Shown here piece by piece: positions 25,565 through 33,833 of a stretch of 64,000 bases of DNA (its first letter is position 1; each line of letters starts with the position of its first letter). The notes beneath the pieces are model-generated. The model was not told the origin of the DNA and did not search any database. It worked only from the letters and a program-made list of their open reading frames with translations. The DNA comes from Streptomyces panaciradicis (GTDB lineage: Bacteria; Actinomycetota; Actinomycetes; Streptomycetales; Streptomycetaceae). Position numbers and translations under genes: made by a program. The stretch covers positions 41,298 through 105,297 of the forward strand of contig NZ_JAMGBF010000060.1 in the NCBI RefSeq assembly GCF_023516615.1, read 5' to 3'.

Positions 25565-27216
25565 GGCTGAACGGCACCCGCCGCGGGCTGCCGACCGAGC
25601 GGCCGGCCCACCACGTCGACGGGCCCGGGATCGACACCGAACCGGGCCCGCAGATCCACGGCAGGCACCCGCCCCGCGGCACACCCAGGAGCCAGCCCTC
25701 CCGCCGCCGCAAAGGAAGTAACGGGCACAGTCGCCGTGAAGCACGGGTCGGCGTCCACCCCGACCACCTTGGCGTCGATGGTCTCCTGACCCGTGGCCGC
25801 CCACCACTCACCGGGCGAGGAGTAGAACGACCCCTGCCACTCCACCGCGCGTTCGGCGCCCGGGGCGTAGTAGTGATTTCCGCGGAACTCAATGCCTGGC
25901 AGCGGTCCCACGGCCACCACGAGCGGCGCCCCGTCGGTGACGAACTGGTTGTTGAACAACGACACCGACCGCGGCCCCGGAGTGATCATCACCGCAGGGG
26001 TGTGCAGGGATCCGTTGCGCGCAGCCACCACGGTGTTGTGCAGGAACTTCGCGTCGCGGACGTAACCGCCGATGTAGAAGCCGCCGTAGGGCTCCAGCCG
26101 GCGAGCGTCACGGGAACTGACGTTGAAGCGCACCACGTTCCCGTGCGAGGGCCGCGCGGTGTCGGAGGAGTAGAGGAGATAACCGGCGCCGTCGTTGTCG
26201 TAGGACAGGTTGTACTGGAGCACCGAGGCGCTCGTGCCGAGGTCCAGGCCGAATCCGTCGCCGTCGGCCTCGCTGTTGGAGTGGTTGCGATACGACACGT
26301 TGTGCTCGATGACGAGCTTGCGGCTGTCGTGGGCCCACATGCCCTCGGGCCCTTCCTTGGCGGCAGCCGAGGAACGCCCACCGTTGTCGTGGGTCGAGGA
26401 GTTGCGGATGCCGCCCCCGTCCACCGATCCCAGGACGATGCCGCTGCCCGTGTTACGGCTGTCGCTGGCCGGGTTGCCCGCGTTGTCGTGCGCCTCCACC
26501 GCATCCACGACGACGTCCGCATGCGCGTAGCCTTCGCCCGAGCCGGGCGTCAACGGAGCCAGCCGGTAGGTGATCAGTCCGGCATCCGTATTGCCGTGCA
26601 GGACGCTGTGCGCGACCCGCACATCACGAAATCCCCAGCGCCGGGCGCCCACTTGGACGCCGTGCCGGAAACCCGATACGTCCACGTCCGACACCACGAT
26701 GTGCGACAGCCGTCCGGGGGTGGTCAGGTCGCTGTAGAAACCGATGCCCCCCTGTTTGCGCGCCGCGGCGGATCTCCCGCGCACGATCAGGTCACGCACC
26801 TCCACCCCGGCGGTGTCCACCACCTCGATGGCCGGTCCCTTGACCGGCACGACGACAGCCCTGCCCCGCCCGTAGGAGCCCACGATCACCGGCTGCTTGG
26901 GCCGGCCGGCCTCGCCCTTGTCCAGCCGCAACGAGCCCTTGAACGTCTTGCCGCCCTGCAGCAGCAGCCGGTCGCCCGGGCGGAAGCGGACCTGATCGGC
27001 CTGGCGCAGGGTGCGCCATGCCGCATCCGGGCTCGTCCCGGTGGCGCTGTCGTCTCCCTGAGGGCTGACGTAGAAGGTACGGCCGCCCGTGGATCCGTAC
27101 AGACCCCCGGGAGGACGGTAGGGCTTGGGCAGCATTCCGCACCCGGACAGAGAAACCAGCATGAGCGCCAGCAGCGCCGACTGGCGCCGACCGCGCCGTA
27201 CCCACACATCCGCCAC
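25531..27216 (-). CDS. Parallel beta-helix repeat lipoprotein (possible polysaccharide lyase or epimerase)
   Basis: A 561-residue exported protein. GTG 27216, behind GGGAG, is taken as the start. The signal peptide ends in a lipobox, LVSLSGC, so it is anchored outside the membrane. After FYVSPQGDDSATGTSPDAAW, a classic opening of parallel beta-helix enzymes, come many short turns with Asn ladders (HNVSYRNHSNSEADGDGFGL, HNTVVAARNG). Such right-handed helices occur in polysaccharide lyases and C5-epimerases; active residues cannot be assigned. Its 3' end overlaps that of the dehydrogenase gene, and the location suggests it trims or modifies the cluster's polysaccharide. Confidence 0.82.
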   Translation of the reverse strand: MADVWVRRGRRQSALLALMLVSLSGCGMLPKPYRPPGGLYGSTGGRTFYVSPQGDDSATGTSPDAAWRTLRQADQVRFRPGDRLLLQGGKTFKGSLRLDKGEAGRPKQPVIVGSYGRGRAVVVPVKGPAIEVVDTAGVEVRDLIVRGRSAAARKQGGIGFYSDLTTPGRLSHIVVSDVDVSGFRHGVQVGARRWGFRDVRVAHSVLHGNTDAGLITYRLAPLTPGSGEGYAHADVVVDAVEAHDNAGNPASDSRNTGSGIVLGSVDGGGIRNSSTHDNGGRSSAAAKEGPEGMWAHDSRKLVIEHNVSYRNHSNSEADGDGFGLDLGTSASVLQYNLSYDNDGAGYLLYSSDTARPSHGNVVRFNVSSRDARRLEPYGGFYIGGYVRDAKFLHNTVVAARNGSLHTPAVMITPGPRSVSLFNNQFVTDGAPLVVAVGPLPGIEFRGNHYYAPGAERAVEWQGSFYSSPGEWWAATGQETIDAKVVGVDADPCFTATVPVTSFAAAGGLAPGCAAGRVPAVDLRARFGVDPGPVDVVGRPLGRQPAAGAVQPQTEAKASDAG

Positions 27217-27732
27217 CTGATGCTCCCTTCGTCCCGCCGCAGTGACTGTCCTGCGATGCGACCATCTCCGCCTGCCGCTACCACTGCACACCACCGCGTG
27301 CGCCTGGCACCGTAAAGACCACCGGTCAGGCACTCATGACCGCCTGAACGGGTCCTTAAGTCACACCGGCTGCGGCGCATATGCGGCGCCGAAGCACCCA
27401 CCGAGCCGCAGGAGGGCCCCGACCGGCAAGCGCGCCGAAATCCCGACTAGACCCCGGACGGCTTCCGGGTCGAAAAACAGGCAACGGGCCAGGCGCCACG
27501 AAGTTGGCAAGACCGTCGAACGCGCCGGATCGATCAAGGATCACCAAGCCGGCTGAGCGACGGCGCCGATAAGCGCGTTGGTAGGAAGCCGATGCCGATG
27601 CCGAAGCCGGTCCGTCCGGCCCGGACAGTGGCACGGAGGCCGCTTGCTCAGGACATGAGATCAGGTAGCATCCCTGGTCAGAAGGCCTGGGCGCACGGGG
27701 GTGTTCGGCCGTTCAGTCAGGGGGCGGGGAGC
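27217..27732. other. Divergent intergenic region
   Basis: Separates the beta-helix lipoprotein (minus) from the WXG100-like gene (plus). No gene is seen. It contains the candidate promoter listed next. Confidence 0.6.
27644..27671 (+). promoter_or_regulatory. Candidate promoter of the WXG100/protease locus
   Basis: TTGCTC (27644-27649) and TAGCAT (27666-27671) are spaced by 16 bases, a fair match to a vegetative-type promoter, 62 bases upstream of the WXG100-like start. Confidence 0.4.
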
Positions 27733-28152
27733 ATGTCCGGTGCGGGCTCGGGCGGCTACAGGATCGACGAGAGCGGCATGGACGGCGAGGCCGGAAAGCT
27801 CGACCAGGCAGGCAACGACGTCGGTGCCATACGCAAGGCCGTGGAAGACCACATGTGCTACACACCGGACGCTCTCGGCGGCTCCGACTCCGGCCCGGCG
27901 TACGACAACTTCGCCGCCGCATGGCAGGCCGAGGCGGAGACGCTGGAAGCCGCGCTGCACGAACTCGCCGACAAGGTCGGCGTCTCCCAGCGGAACTACC
28001 AGGGCGCCGACCACGACACCATCGTGGCGCTGCACTCCGCGGGCGCGAACGACGGCCTGACGACCATGCCCGCACCCGCCGCGGCCCATCCGGGGACGAC
28101 CACGGGCCCGACCCCGGGCGCTCGTCCGCCGAGCCTTGCCGACTTCGACTGA
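27733..28152 (+). CDS. WXG100-like (ESX/type VII-associated) protein
   Basis: A 139-residue helical protein starting at ATG 27733 behind GGGGAG. Residues about 10-100 form two long helices, with DNFAAAWQAEAETLEAALHE in the region of the W-x-G-type turn (here AAWQAEA, so the motif is degenerate), then a Pro/Thr/Gly-rich tail. No signal peptide. Proteins of this form are substrates or chaperone-like partners of type VII secretion. It directly precedes the long helical protease-domain protein, which it may help export. No ESX ATPase gene is in the window. Confidence 0.65.
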   Translation: MSGAGSGGYRIDESGMDGEAGKLDQAGNDVGAIRKAVEDHMCYTPDALGGSDSGPAYDNFAAAWQAEAETLEAALHELADKVGVSQRNYQGADHDTIVALHSAGANDGLTTMPAPAAAHPGTTTGPTPGARPPSLADFD

Positions 28153-28210
28153 CTGACCGGCACACGCCGTACAGATCGACACGTACCCGGCCGACGTGTG
28201 TGCCTCCACC

Positions 28211-28260
28211 TGACACCTGACACCTGACACCTGACACCTGACACCTGACACCTGACACCT
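28211..28260. repeat. Seven tandem copies of a 7-bp unit
   Basis: TGACACC is repeated seven times without change (28211-28259) plus one base. The tract ends 38 bases before the protease gene's start, so copy-number change would alter promoter or leader spacing but not the reading frame. Confidence 0.95.
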
Positions 28261-28297
28261 GGGCAAGGACGAGCAAGGACAGCGGGGCTTTCACCAC

Positions 28298-29898
28298 ATG
28301 GCTGACGCAGGCGAATCCACCACCGACCGCAAGGAAAAGATCGACCGTTACACGGGAGACCTCGCGACGGCCGACAGCAAGAACGAGGTCCTGGAGGCCA
28401 TCGGCAACCTCCTCGGTGTCTCCGCGCCGGTCGGCTCCCCTGGCACCCTGGACGCCATCGCCCAGCGTTACAGGAGCCAAGCCGACAACGCCGCGGACGT
28501 ACAGCACCGCGTTGAGAAGGTCGCCTCGTCAGGGCTGCCATCGGTGTGGGTGGGCAGCACCGGCGCCAAGGCGGCCGAGGTGGTGGCGGCGGCCGGCCGG
28601 TCCGCCGAGCAGATGGCCGAGGCGTTCCGCAAGGCGTCCAAGGCCCTCCACGACCTCTCTGACGCGCTCACCTCCGCCCAGTCCAAGGACGACGACGGCC
28701 GCGAGCAGCTTCGCAAGGCCCGCACGATGCTCGGCGGCGATGACGGCTTCTTCGACGACATGGTGGAGACGGACGACGAGGAAGCCGACCGCAAGCGGGC
28801 CCAGGACATCGCGGGAACGGGGGCCAACTTCCTTTACGCCGCCGCGCAGGAGGCGGACGACGCGGCGCGGACGGCGGCACGGGAGCTGAACAAGTACGCG
28901 GCCGAGGCTCGTGCCGGGCACATGGACACCGACAACATCTCCGCCGCCGACCGCCTCGTCCTCGCCGACGTCGGCGTGTTCGGGGGCCCGCAGGAGGAGA
29001 ACGAACTCCTCACCGCGGGTGACCTCGAACGTTCCGGCCGTTTCATGGAGAAGATGAACGCGCGGGACCAGGCCCGCTTCGAGCAGATGCTCGCGGATGC
29101 CAAGACACCGCAGGAGCGGGCGTATCTGGTCAAGGCGCTGGCCGCGGGCTACGACGTGGACGAGGTCGGCCAGTTCCGCGACAAGATCCACGGCAAGGAC
29201 CCGTACTGGCTTCAGCAGCACCTCAGCCCGATCGTCACGGCCGGCGACAGCAAGGTGGACGAGGGGCTCAATCCGGACGGGTCGAACCGCAACACCGACT
29301 ACCAGTGGTTCGGCGACGAGAAGTGGTCCCAGGAGGGCAACACCTGTGTGCCGTCCAGCACCGTGACCGCCCGCGCCATGGTCGATCCCCTCTACGCACT
29401 GGAGTTGACCGGCGGACCGTCCGGGCAGGAGAACGACCCCGATGCCTTCCGCCACCGTCTCCCGACGAACAGCTGCGCCTGCACGAGGAGGGCGACGGCG
29501 ACTACCTGCACTGGTGGTCCGACGTTCCGGATGGAATGGACAGCGACGGGCAGAACGAGATCGCCAACGACGAGATCAGCCCGCACACCGGCAGTAAGTA
29601 CGAGTACCAGCAGGTTCGCGGTGCGGACGAGCGCCGTGACGTACTGCCGGACATCGAGAAGTCGGTCGCCGAGGGCAAACCCGTCCCCTTCGAAGTGGAG
29701 GGGCACGAGAAGGACGGCAGCCGGGTCGGACATCAGATGATGGTGATCGGCCAGGAGGGCGACATGCTGGAGATCTACAACCCGTGGGGCCAGACGACCT
29801 GGGTGAGCGAGGACGATTTCGTCAACGGCCACATGGACAAGGCCTCCGACTCCCGCATGCCCGACGCGTACGCCGTCCACCTGCCCGCCGACCGATAA
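28298..29898 (+). pseudogene. Type VII-like effector with papain/C39-like protease domain, frameshifted
   Basis: The frame from ATG 28298 runs to about 29462, then one base is missing and the next frame continues to TAA 29898. Restored, the protein has about 533 residues. Residues 1-170 are long helices (QHRVEKVASSGLPSVWVGST), as in WXG/LXG-type export domains. Residues 170-300 are acidic and helical. The C-terminal domain shows Gln-x4-Cys in WSQEGNTCVPSS (Cys350), His in SRVGHQMMVI (near 478) and Asn in LEIYNPWGQTTW, the Cys-His-Asn order of papain-like/C39-like peptidases. CCGACGAAC where CCGGACGAAC is expected marks the lesion. It may be a genuine inactivation or a base-call error; the intact second half favours a recent event or error. 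Confidence 0.75.
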
Positions 29899-29907
29899 GT
29901 GAGTGTC

Positions 29908-30381
29908 ATGACGAGCGCCCTGCGCCGACTCGCCCTTCCCGCCCTGCTGATGACCCTGCTCGCGGGCTGCGGCAGCAGCGGGCCTGACACCTACGAGCTG
30001 GGTGAGAAGCACATACAGGTGGATGCGGGGGAGGAGTTCAGGCTGTCCGTTCCGGTCGACACCGCGATGGGGGAGTGGTGGTACCTGACATCGCCGAAGC
30101 CCGACCCTGACGTTGTCCGGAGGACGGGCAAACAGGAGGAGATCAAGGCCGACGACGACGCCGTCGGCAGCGGGAGCGGAACGGACTCTTTCGGCTTCAA
30201 GGCCGTCGGTCCGGGCACGACGAAGATCCGGCTCATCCAGTGCCCGCGTGGCGCCTGCGCCGGCGGCGGCGATGCCGGCGGTCCCGTCACCCCGTCCCCC
30301 GTCCCCAGCGGCAGCCCCACCCCCCAGAAGAAGTACCGAGCCACCGTCCACACCTTCACCGTCACCGTGAGGAAGTCATGA
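29908..30381 (+). CDS. Chagasin-like (I42) lipoprotein, candidate protease inhibitor/immunity protein
   Basis: A 157-residue lipoprotein from ATG 29908 (GTG 29899 is also possible). Signal peptide and lipobox are LLMTLLAGC, so the mature protein sits outside the membrane. The body is beta-rich: HIQVDAGEEFRLSVPVDTA, GEWWYL, then DSFGFKAVGPGTTKIRLIQC and a final strand, VHTFTVTVRKS. This order (GxxW loop, F-x-F-x-A, PGTTxIxL) is that of chagasin/I42 inhibitors of papain-like cysteine proteases. It follows the protease gene by nine bases, which fits an immunity role. A Pro/Ser/Thr-rich insert lies before the last strand. Assignment is by pattern only. Confidence 0.65.
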   Translation: MTSALRRLALPALLMTLLAGCGSSGPDTYELGEKHIQVDAGEEFRLSVPVDTAMGEWWYLTSPKPDPDVVRRTGKQEEIKADDDAVGSGSGTDSFGFKAVGPGTTKIRLIQCPRGACAGGGDAGGPVTPSPVPSGSPTPQKKYRATVHTFTVTVRKS

Positions 30382-30791
30382 CCTCCGCGTCGCAGACCCC
30401 GCCCCCCGGCCGGACCGACGACGAGCTGGCGCAGTCGGACATCCCGGCGATGCTGCGTTACGGCCTCTCCTTCGCCGGACCGCACCGCACCGCCCTGTTC
30501 GGCGACGGCGCGGTGGGCGCCGCCGTCCTGCTGGACCGTCTCGGCATCCAGCCGCGGGCGGTGGCCTTCCTCGCCAAAGTGGTACGCAGCGGTGGTGTCC
30601 GGTACGCGGCCGGGCTGCGCGAGCCGGTGCCGGGCGACGATGCGGCGTCCATGGTGCGTACGTGGCTGGAGTCCGCGGCCACCACCGCCGACGGGGTCGA
30701 CGGGGACGAGCAGGCCGCCCGCTGGCTGGAGGCCGTCGCCGAACTGCTCGGCCTCCGGCACGTCTACCGTTCTCGGACAGCCGGGGAGTGA
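30378..30791 (+). CDS. Small cytoplasmic protein of unknown function
   Basis: A 137-residue frame starting at ATG 30378, overlapping the inhibitor stop by 4 bases (ATGA), with GAGGAAG upstream. No signal peptide or membrane helix. It reads as mainly helical: IPAMLRYGLSFAGPHRTALF, then VGAAVLLDRLGIQPRAVAFL and EQAARWLEAVAELLGLRHVY. No known domain. The coupling shows it belongs to the effector locus; roles as a cytoplasmic immunity protein or export chaperone are possible but unproven. Confidence 0.7.
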   Translation: MTSASQTPPPGRTDDELAQSDIPAMLRYGLSFAGPHRTALFGDGAVGAAVLLDRLGIQPRAVAFLAKVVRSGGVRYAAGLREPVPGDDAASMVRTWLESAATTADGVDGDEQAARWLEAVAELLGLRHVYRSRTAGE

Positions 30792-31287
30792 GCGGCGCGG
30801 CTCCGCGGCCGTCCAGGTCCACACCTCAGCGAGACCGACAGCAAGCCCCGGCTCTCCAGCACCTTGCTCGTCTCGCGTGTCGGGGCGGTGCCGGCCTCGG
30901 GGAGGCCGCGGGGTCGTCCAGACGCACAGGGCGAGGGTAGACCGGAGAGCGAGACGTGGGCCGTGCGCTGAGTGGACGTGAGCTCCCCAGCAGTCTGTCG
31001 GCGCCGACGTCTCCGTAGGAGGCGACGCTGCCGGCGGGAATGGCCGCCACCGCGTCGCGGATCTCTCCGACGATGTCCATGCCCACCTGCCTTCAGCAGG
31101 GCGCCGGATAGGTGATGCGCCCGTTCTCGACGCGTTCGGGGTGGCTGCCCGCTGCCTTCGAAACCAGGCCCTGCACCAGGTGCAGATCGAGCTCGCGGCG
31201 GCTGGCCTGCGGACGCAGGGTTCCGGTGCAGGAGACCCCGTCGGCATCACCGTGGTCCGGCGCGGTGGGGTGGAGCGGGCCGAGTAC
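30792..31287. other. Decayed intergenic region
   Basis: No intact gene. Besides the MGMT-like piece, a minus-strand stretch near 31093-31220 reads RELDLHLVQGLVSKAAGSHP and ends RITYPAPC before a stop. It is protein-like but I do not recognise it. Confidence 0.45.
30960..31080 (-). pseudogene. Possible N-terminal remnant of an MGMT/alkyltransferase-like protein
   Basis: From ATG 31080 the minus frame reads MDIVGEIRDAVAAIPAGSVA followed by SYGDVGADRLLG, resembling the start of the DNA-binding domain of methylguanine methyltransferase-like proteins (V-x-x-I-P-x-G-x-V-x-(S/T)-Y-G-x-V). After about 30 residues the similarity stops and no active-site PCHR-like motif follows. Confidence 0.3.
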
Positions 31288-31332
31288 GGGCGGCCCTGTC
31301 ACCGACGGCGGGTGTCGGTGACAGGGCCGCCC
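31288..31332 (-). terminator. Strong terminator hairpin after the fucosidase gene
   Basis: Perfect 19-bp inverted repeat (31288-31306 with 31314-31332) and a 7-base loop, 12 bases beyond the stop of the minus-strand fucosidase gene. Confidence 0.85.
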
Positions 31333-31344
31333 GCTGTCGGGGTG

Positions 31345-33297
31345 TCAGAGGGCGATGATCTGCCACTGCTGCTCGGGTGCGCGGGTGTAGGTCAACTGGT
31401 CGATGTTGGCCCCGTCGGCGGTCGAGCCCGCATCGACGTTGAGCGACAGGCCGCTGAACCGGTTGGTGAGGTAGTAGTAGCCATCGCCGGTGGGCGTGAC
31501 CGCCCAGTGTTGCTGGGGAACGTCGTGGTCTGCGTAGATGGCGACGTTCCCGCCGTCCACCCGCGAGAGCCCGGCCACCTCCATCAGCTTGCCGCTGTTC
31601 ACGTTCTTGATCTCGTAGTAGCCGTCTCCCGTGGAGGCGAAGGTCCACTTCTGCGCGGTGTTGTTCAGCCACGGCCACTGCTGGATGTTGGTGCCGTCGG
31701 CCGTGCCGAAGTTGAACACGTCGACGACCTTGCCGCTCTTGCGGTTGACGATGCGGTAGACCGTGCCGTCGCCAGGGAGGACGCGCGACACCAGGGCCGG
31801 CTTGGCGGTTCGGCCGCCGATGTGGAGGCCGCCCATGTTGGCATAGCCGCCGGTGGCCGCGTTGGCCTGGATCCGTACGAATCCCACGTTCCGGGCGGGC
31901 CATTCGGCCACCTTGGTGGCGCGGTCTCCGGCCCAGGTGCCGGTGGCCACCTGGGTGAAGTTCGTGCCGTCGGTGCTGGTGGAGATGGTGTACGAGGTGA
32001 TGTCGCCGTCGGTGGTGTTGGTGCGGTTCCACTGCTTGGGCAGGTACTCCAGGGTGGAGACGTTGCTCCACACCCCGCCCAGGTCGATCGTGATCGAGTG
32101 GGGCAGGGCCGGGGACAGTCCCCAGGTCGACCAGCAGGTTTCGTAGTCTTTGTCGCTCAGTCCGTCGATGGCGTTGAGCGGTCCCTCGCCGGTGCGGAAC
32201 GCGGTCGCGTAGGCGTTGACCGGCGTGACGGGGTGCTCGGCGCGCAGCATCTGGGTCGGCAGTGGCGGGCGGGAGGTGTCGGGGCTCCAGGCCGCGCCGA
32301 CTTCGGTGAGTCGGTCGACGATGTTGGTGTCGAGCCTGCCGTCACGGTTGGGCGGGCAGTTGAGGATGAACGAGGTGTACTTCGGTTCCAGGTCGGCCAG
32401 GTGGGACAGGATCGCCGCCTTGCTCATGGGGTCGGTGGTCGGCGTGGTCGGATGCCAGAACCAGCCGTTGCTGATCGTCTGGCCCTGCGTGGCGGCATAG
32501 GTGTTTCCGGCCGGAGCGGTGACGCCCAGCGGCTCCTCGAAGTAGATCGCGTCACCGAGGAACGGCACCGACAGCGCACCGTGGTCGATCATGATGATGT
32601 CCGGCTGGAGCGACTTCACGTGCTCGCGGATCCGCTGGTAGGAGACGGCCTGCTGGCCCATCTGCCATGCATAGCCGTCGGTGATGAAGATGTCGATGGT
32701 GCCGTAGTTCGTGAGCAGTTCGGTGATCTGGCCGAGGATCAAGGTCATGTCGCCGGGCTGAATGGCATCCGTGGTGTCGAGCCCGGACACGTTGTGCCGG
32801 TTCTCCCATGCCTCGACGCCGAAGGTGCGGTCCCATATCGAGTAATAGAGTCCGACCTTCAGTCCCTTGGCCCGGAAGGCGTCGCAGTAGGCCTTCACCA
32901 CGTCGTGCTTGTAGGAGCTGTTGGCGACGTTCTGGGTGCCGTAGGCGCTCGGCCAGAGGGCGAAGCCGTCGTGGTGCTTGGTCGTCAGGATGCCGTAGCT
33001 CATCTTCGCCGCCACGGCGGCGTCCGCCCACTGGCCACAGTCCACGGAAGTGGGGGCGAACAGGGCGGGGTTCTGGTTCGGCTCGGTCCACTCCTGGTTG
33101 GTGAACGTGCCCAGGTTGAAGTGGTTGAACATGCCGAACCGCATGTTCGCCAGCTTCTCCAGGTTGGTCTGCAGGTCGGCGGCTGCCGCCTGGGGCACCA
33201 GGCTCGAGAGGGCGGGGATGACGGGCAGTGCCGTGGCGGCGGCAGCGCCGGCGGTCGCCCCCAGGAAAGTGCGGCGGGACAGTCTTCCTGACGACAT
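31345..33297 (-). CDS. Secreted GH29 alpha-L-fucosidase with discoidin and beta-trefoil domains
   Basis: A 650-residue exported enzyme releasing terminal L-fucose from glycans. ATG 33297 follows GGGAGGAGA. The N-terminus SSGRLSRRTFLGATAGAAAA is a twin-arginine signal. Residues about 45-355 are the GH29 barrel: MRFGMFNHFNLG, TTKHHDGFALWPS, GLKVGLYYSIWD and FITDGYAWQ, the last containing the probable nucleophile Asp. An F5/8-type C (CBM32) domain spans about 365-505, and a ricin-type beta-trefoil (CBM13) about 510-650. It is divergent from a fucose import and breakdown operon, with an inverted repeat between, and ends at a very stable hairpin. The released fucose is the likely inducer. Confidence 0.92.
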   Translation of the reverse strand: MSSGRLSRRTFLGATAGAAAATALPVIPALSSLVPQAAAADLQTNLEKLANMRFGMFNHFNLGTFTNQEWTEPNQNPALFAPTSVDCGQWADAAVAAKMSYGILTTKHHDGFALWPSAYGTQNVANSSYKHDVVKAYCDAFRAKGLKVGLYYSIWDRTFGVEAWENRHNVSGLDTTDAIQPGDMTLILGQITELLTNYGTIDIFITDGYAWQMGQQAVSYQRIREHVKSLQPDIIMIDHGALSVPFLGDAIYFEEPLGVTAPAGNTYAATQGQTISNGWFWHPTTPTTDPMSKAAILSHLADLEPKYTSFILNCPPNRDGRLDTNIVDRLTEVGAAWSPDTSRPPLPTQMLRAEHPVTPVNAYATAFRTGEGPLNAIDGLSDKDYETCWSTWGLSPALPHSITIDLGGVWSNVSTLEYLPKQWNRTNTTDGDITSYTISTSTDGTNFTQVATGTWAGDRATKVAEWPARNVGFVRIQANAATGGYANMGGLHIGGRTAKPALVSRVLPGDGTVYRIVNRKSGKVVDVFNFGTADGTNIQQWPWLNNTAQKWTFASTGDGYYEIKNVNSGKLMEVAGLSRVDGGNVAIYADHDVPQQHWAVTPTGDGYYYLTNRFSGLSLNVDAGSTADGANIDQLTYTRAPEQQWQIIAL

Positions 33298-33466
33298 GGG
33301 TCTCCTCCCGGTTGAGGGTGGCTCTGAGGCACGGGGTGAGGATTGGCGGCGGCAGCCCGAGGGCGGGCGGGCTCCAGACTTTTGGGCGCGGCTCTCCAAG
33401 CGGCTCCGAAGCGCCGGATGTTACGCATGAAGGTCGGTGACGTGACTGTCCTGTGTCAACAGGCGA

Positions 33467-33514
33467 AGGGATGAAAGTGCTCAAACGGGGACCGGAATCA
33501 GCGCTTTCATCCCT
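33467..33514. promoter_or_regulatory. Inverted repeat in the fucosidase/transporter divergent region
   Basis: AGGGATGAAAGTGCT (33467-33481) and AGCGCTTTCATCCCT (33500-33514) are reverse complements at 14 of 15 positions, with an 18-base spacer. A consensus -35 box for the fucosidase (TTGACA on the minus strand, 33454-33459) lies beside the left arm. The repeat is the best candidate operator for the GntR regulator at the end of the operon or another fucose regulator. Confidence 0.6.
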
Positions 33515-33722
33515 CTAAGTACCTTTCGATTTCCCTTAGACATGCCATGTTCAGCGGAAGCGTCAGCGCTCCGGCCGTACTCTTGCCTGCCGGCACGCCG
33601 GCCGCCCGGCGGAGCGGCAGCGACGAGCATCATTGATGGGATGGATTGATCAAAGGGGGCGGCCGGGTGAACGTCCTCAGAGTGCTCTACCTGAGCTTTT
33701 CGGCGAATTTTGCCGCCACCTC

Positions 33723-33752
33723 TAGACGGCGCCAGCAACAAGCCTCTATAAA
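33723..33752 (+). promoter_or_regulatory. Candidate promoter of the fucose operon
   Basis: TAGACG (33723-33728) and TATAAA (33747-33752) with an 18-base spacer resemble -35 and -10 boxes. This is the most AT-rich part of the region, about 80 bases upstream of the binding-protein start. Confidence 0.5.
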
Positions 33753-33833
33753 CATCCCATCTCTGGAGGCGACACGCAGCGGTCGCATCTCCGAAACAAC
33801 CACCTGCTACCGGACCAGTGCGAGGAAGTACGC

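Noticed and set aside
24460..27315. 951-codon plus-strand frame crossing the dehydrogenase and beta-helix genes
   Set aside because: Spans two genes in unrelated frames and is Arg/Pro/His-rich without domains; it is a shadow of both.
28200..28270. The 7-bp tandem repeat as a CRISPR array or part of a coding region
   Set aside because: Units are 7 bp without spacers, and stops occur in the plus frames around it; it is a simple repeat.
31141..33291. 716-codon plus-strand frame opposite the fucosidase
   Set aside because: Gly/Val/Arg-rich with no ribosome site; the fucosidase with signal peptide and three domains is on the minus strand.
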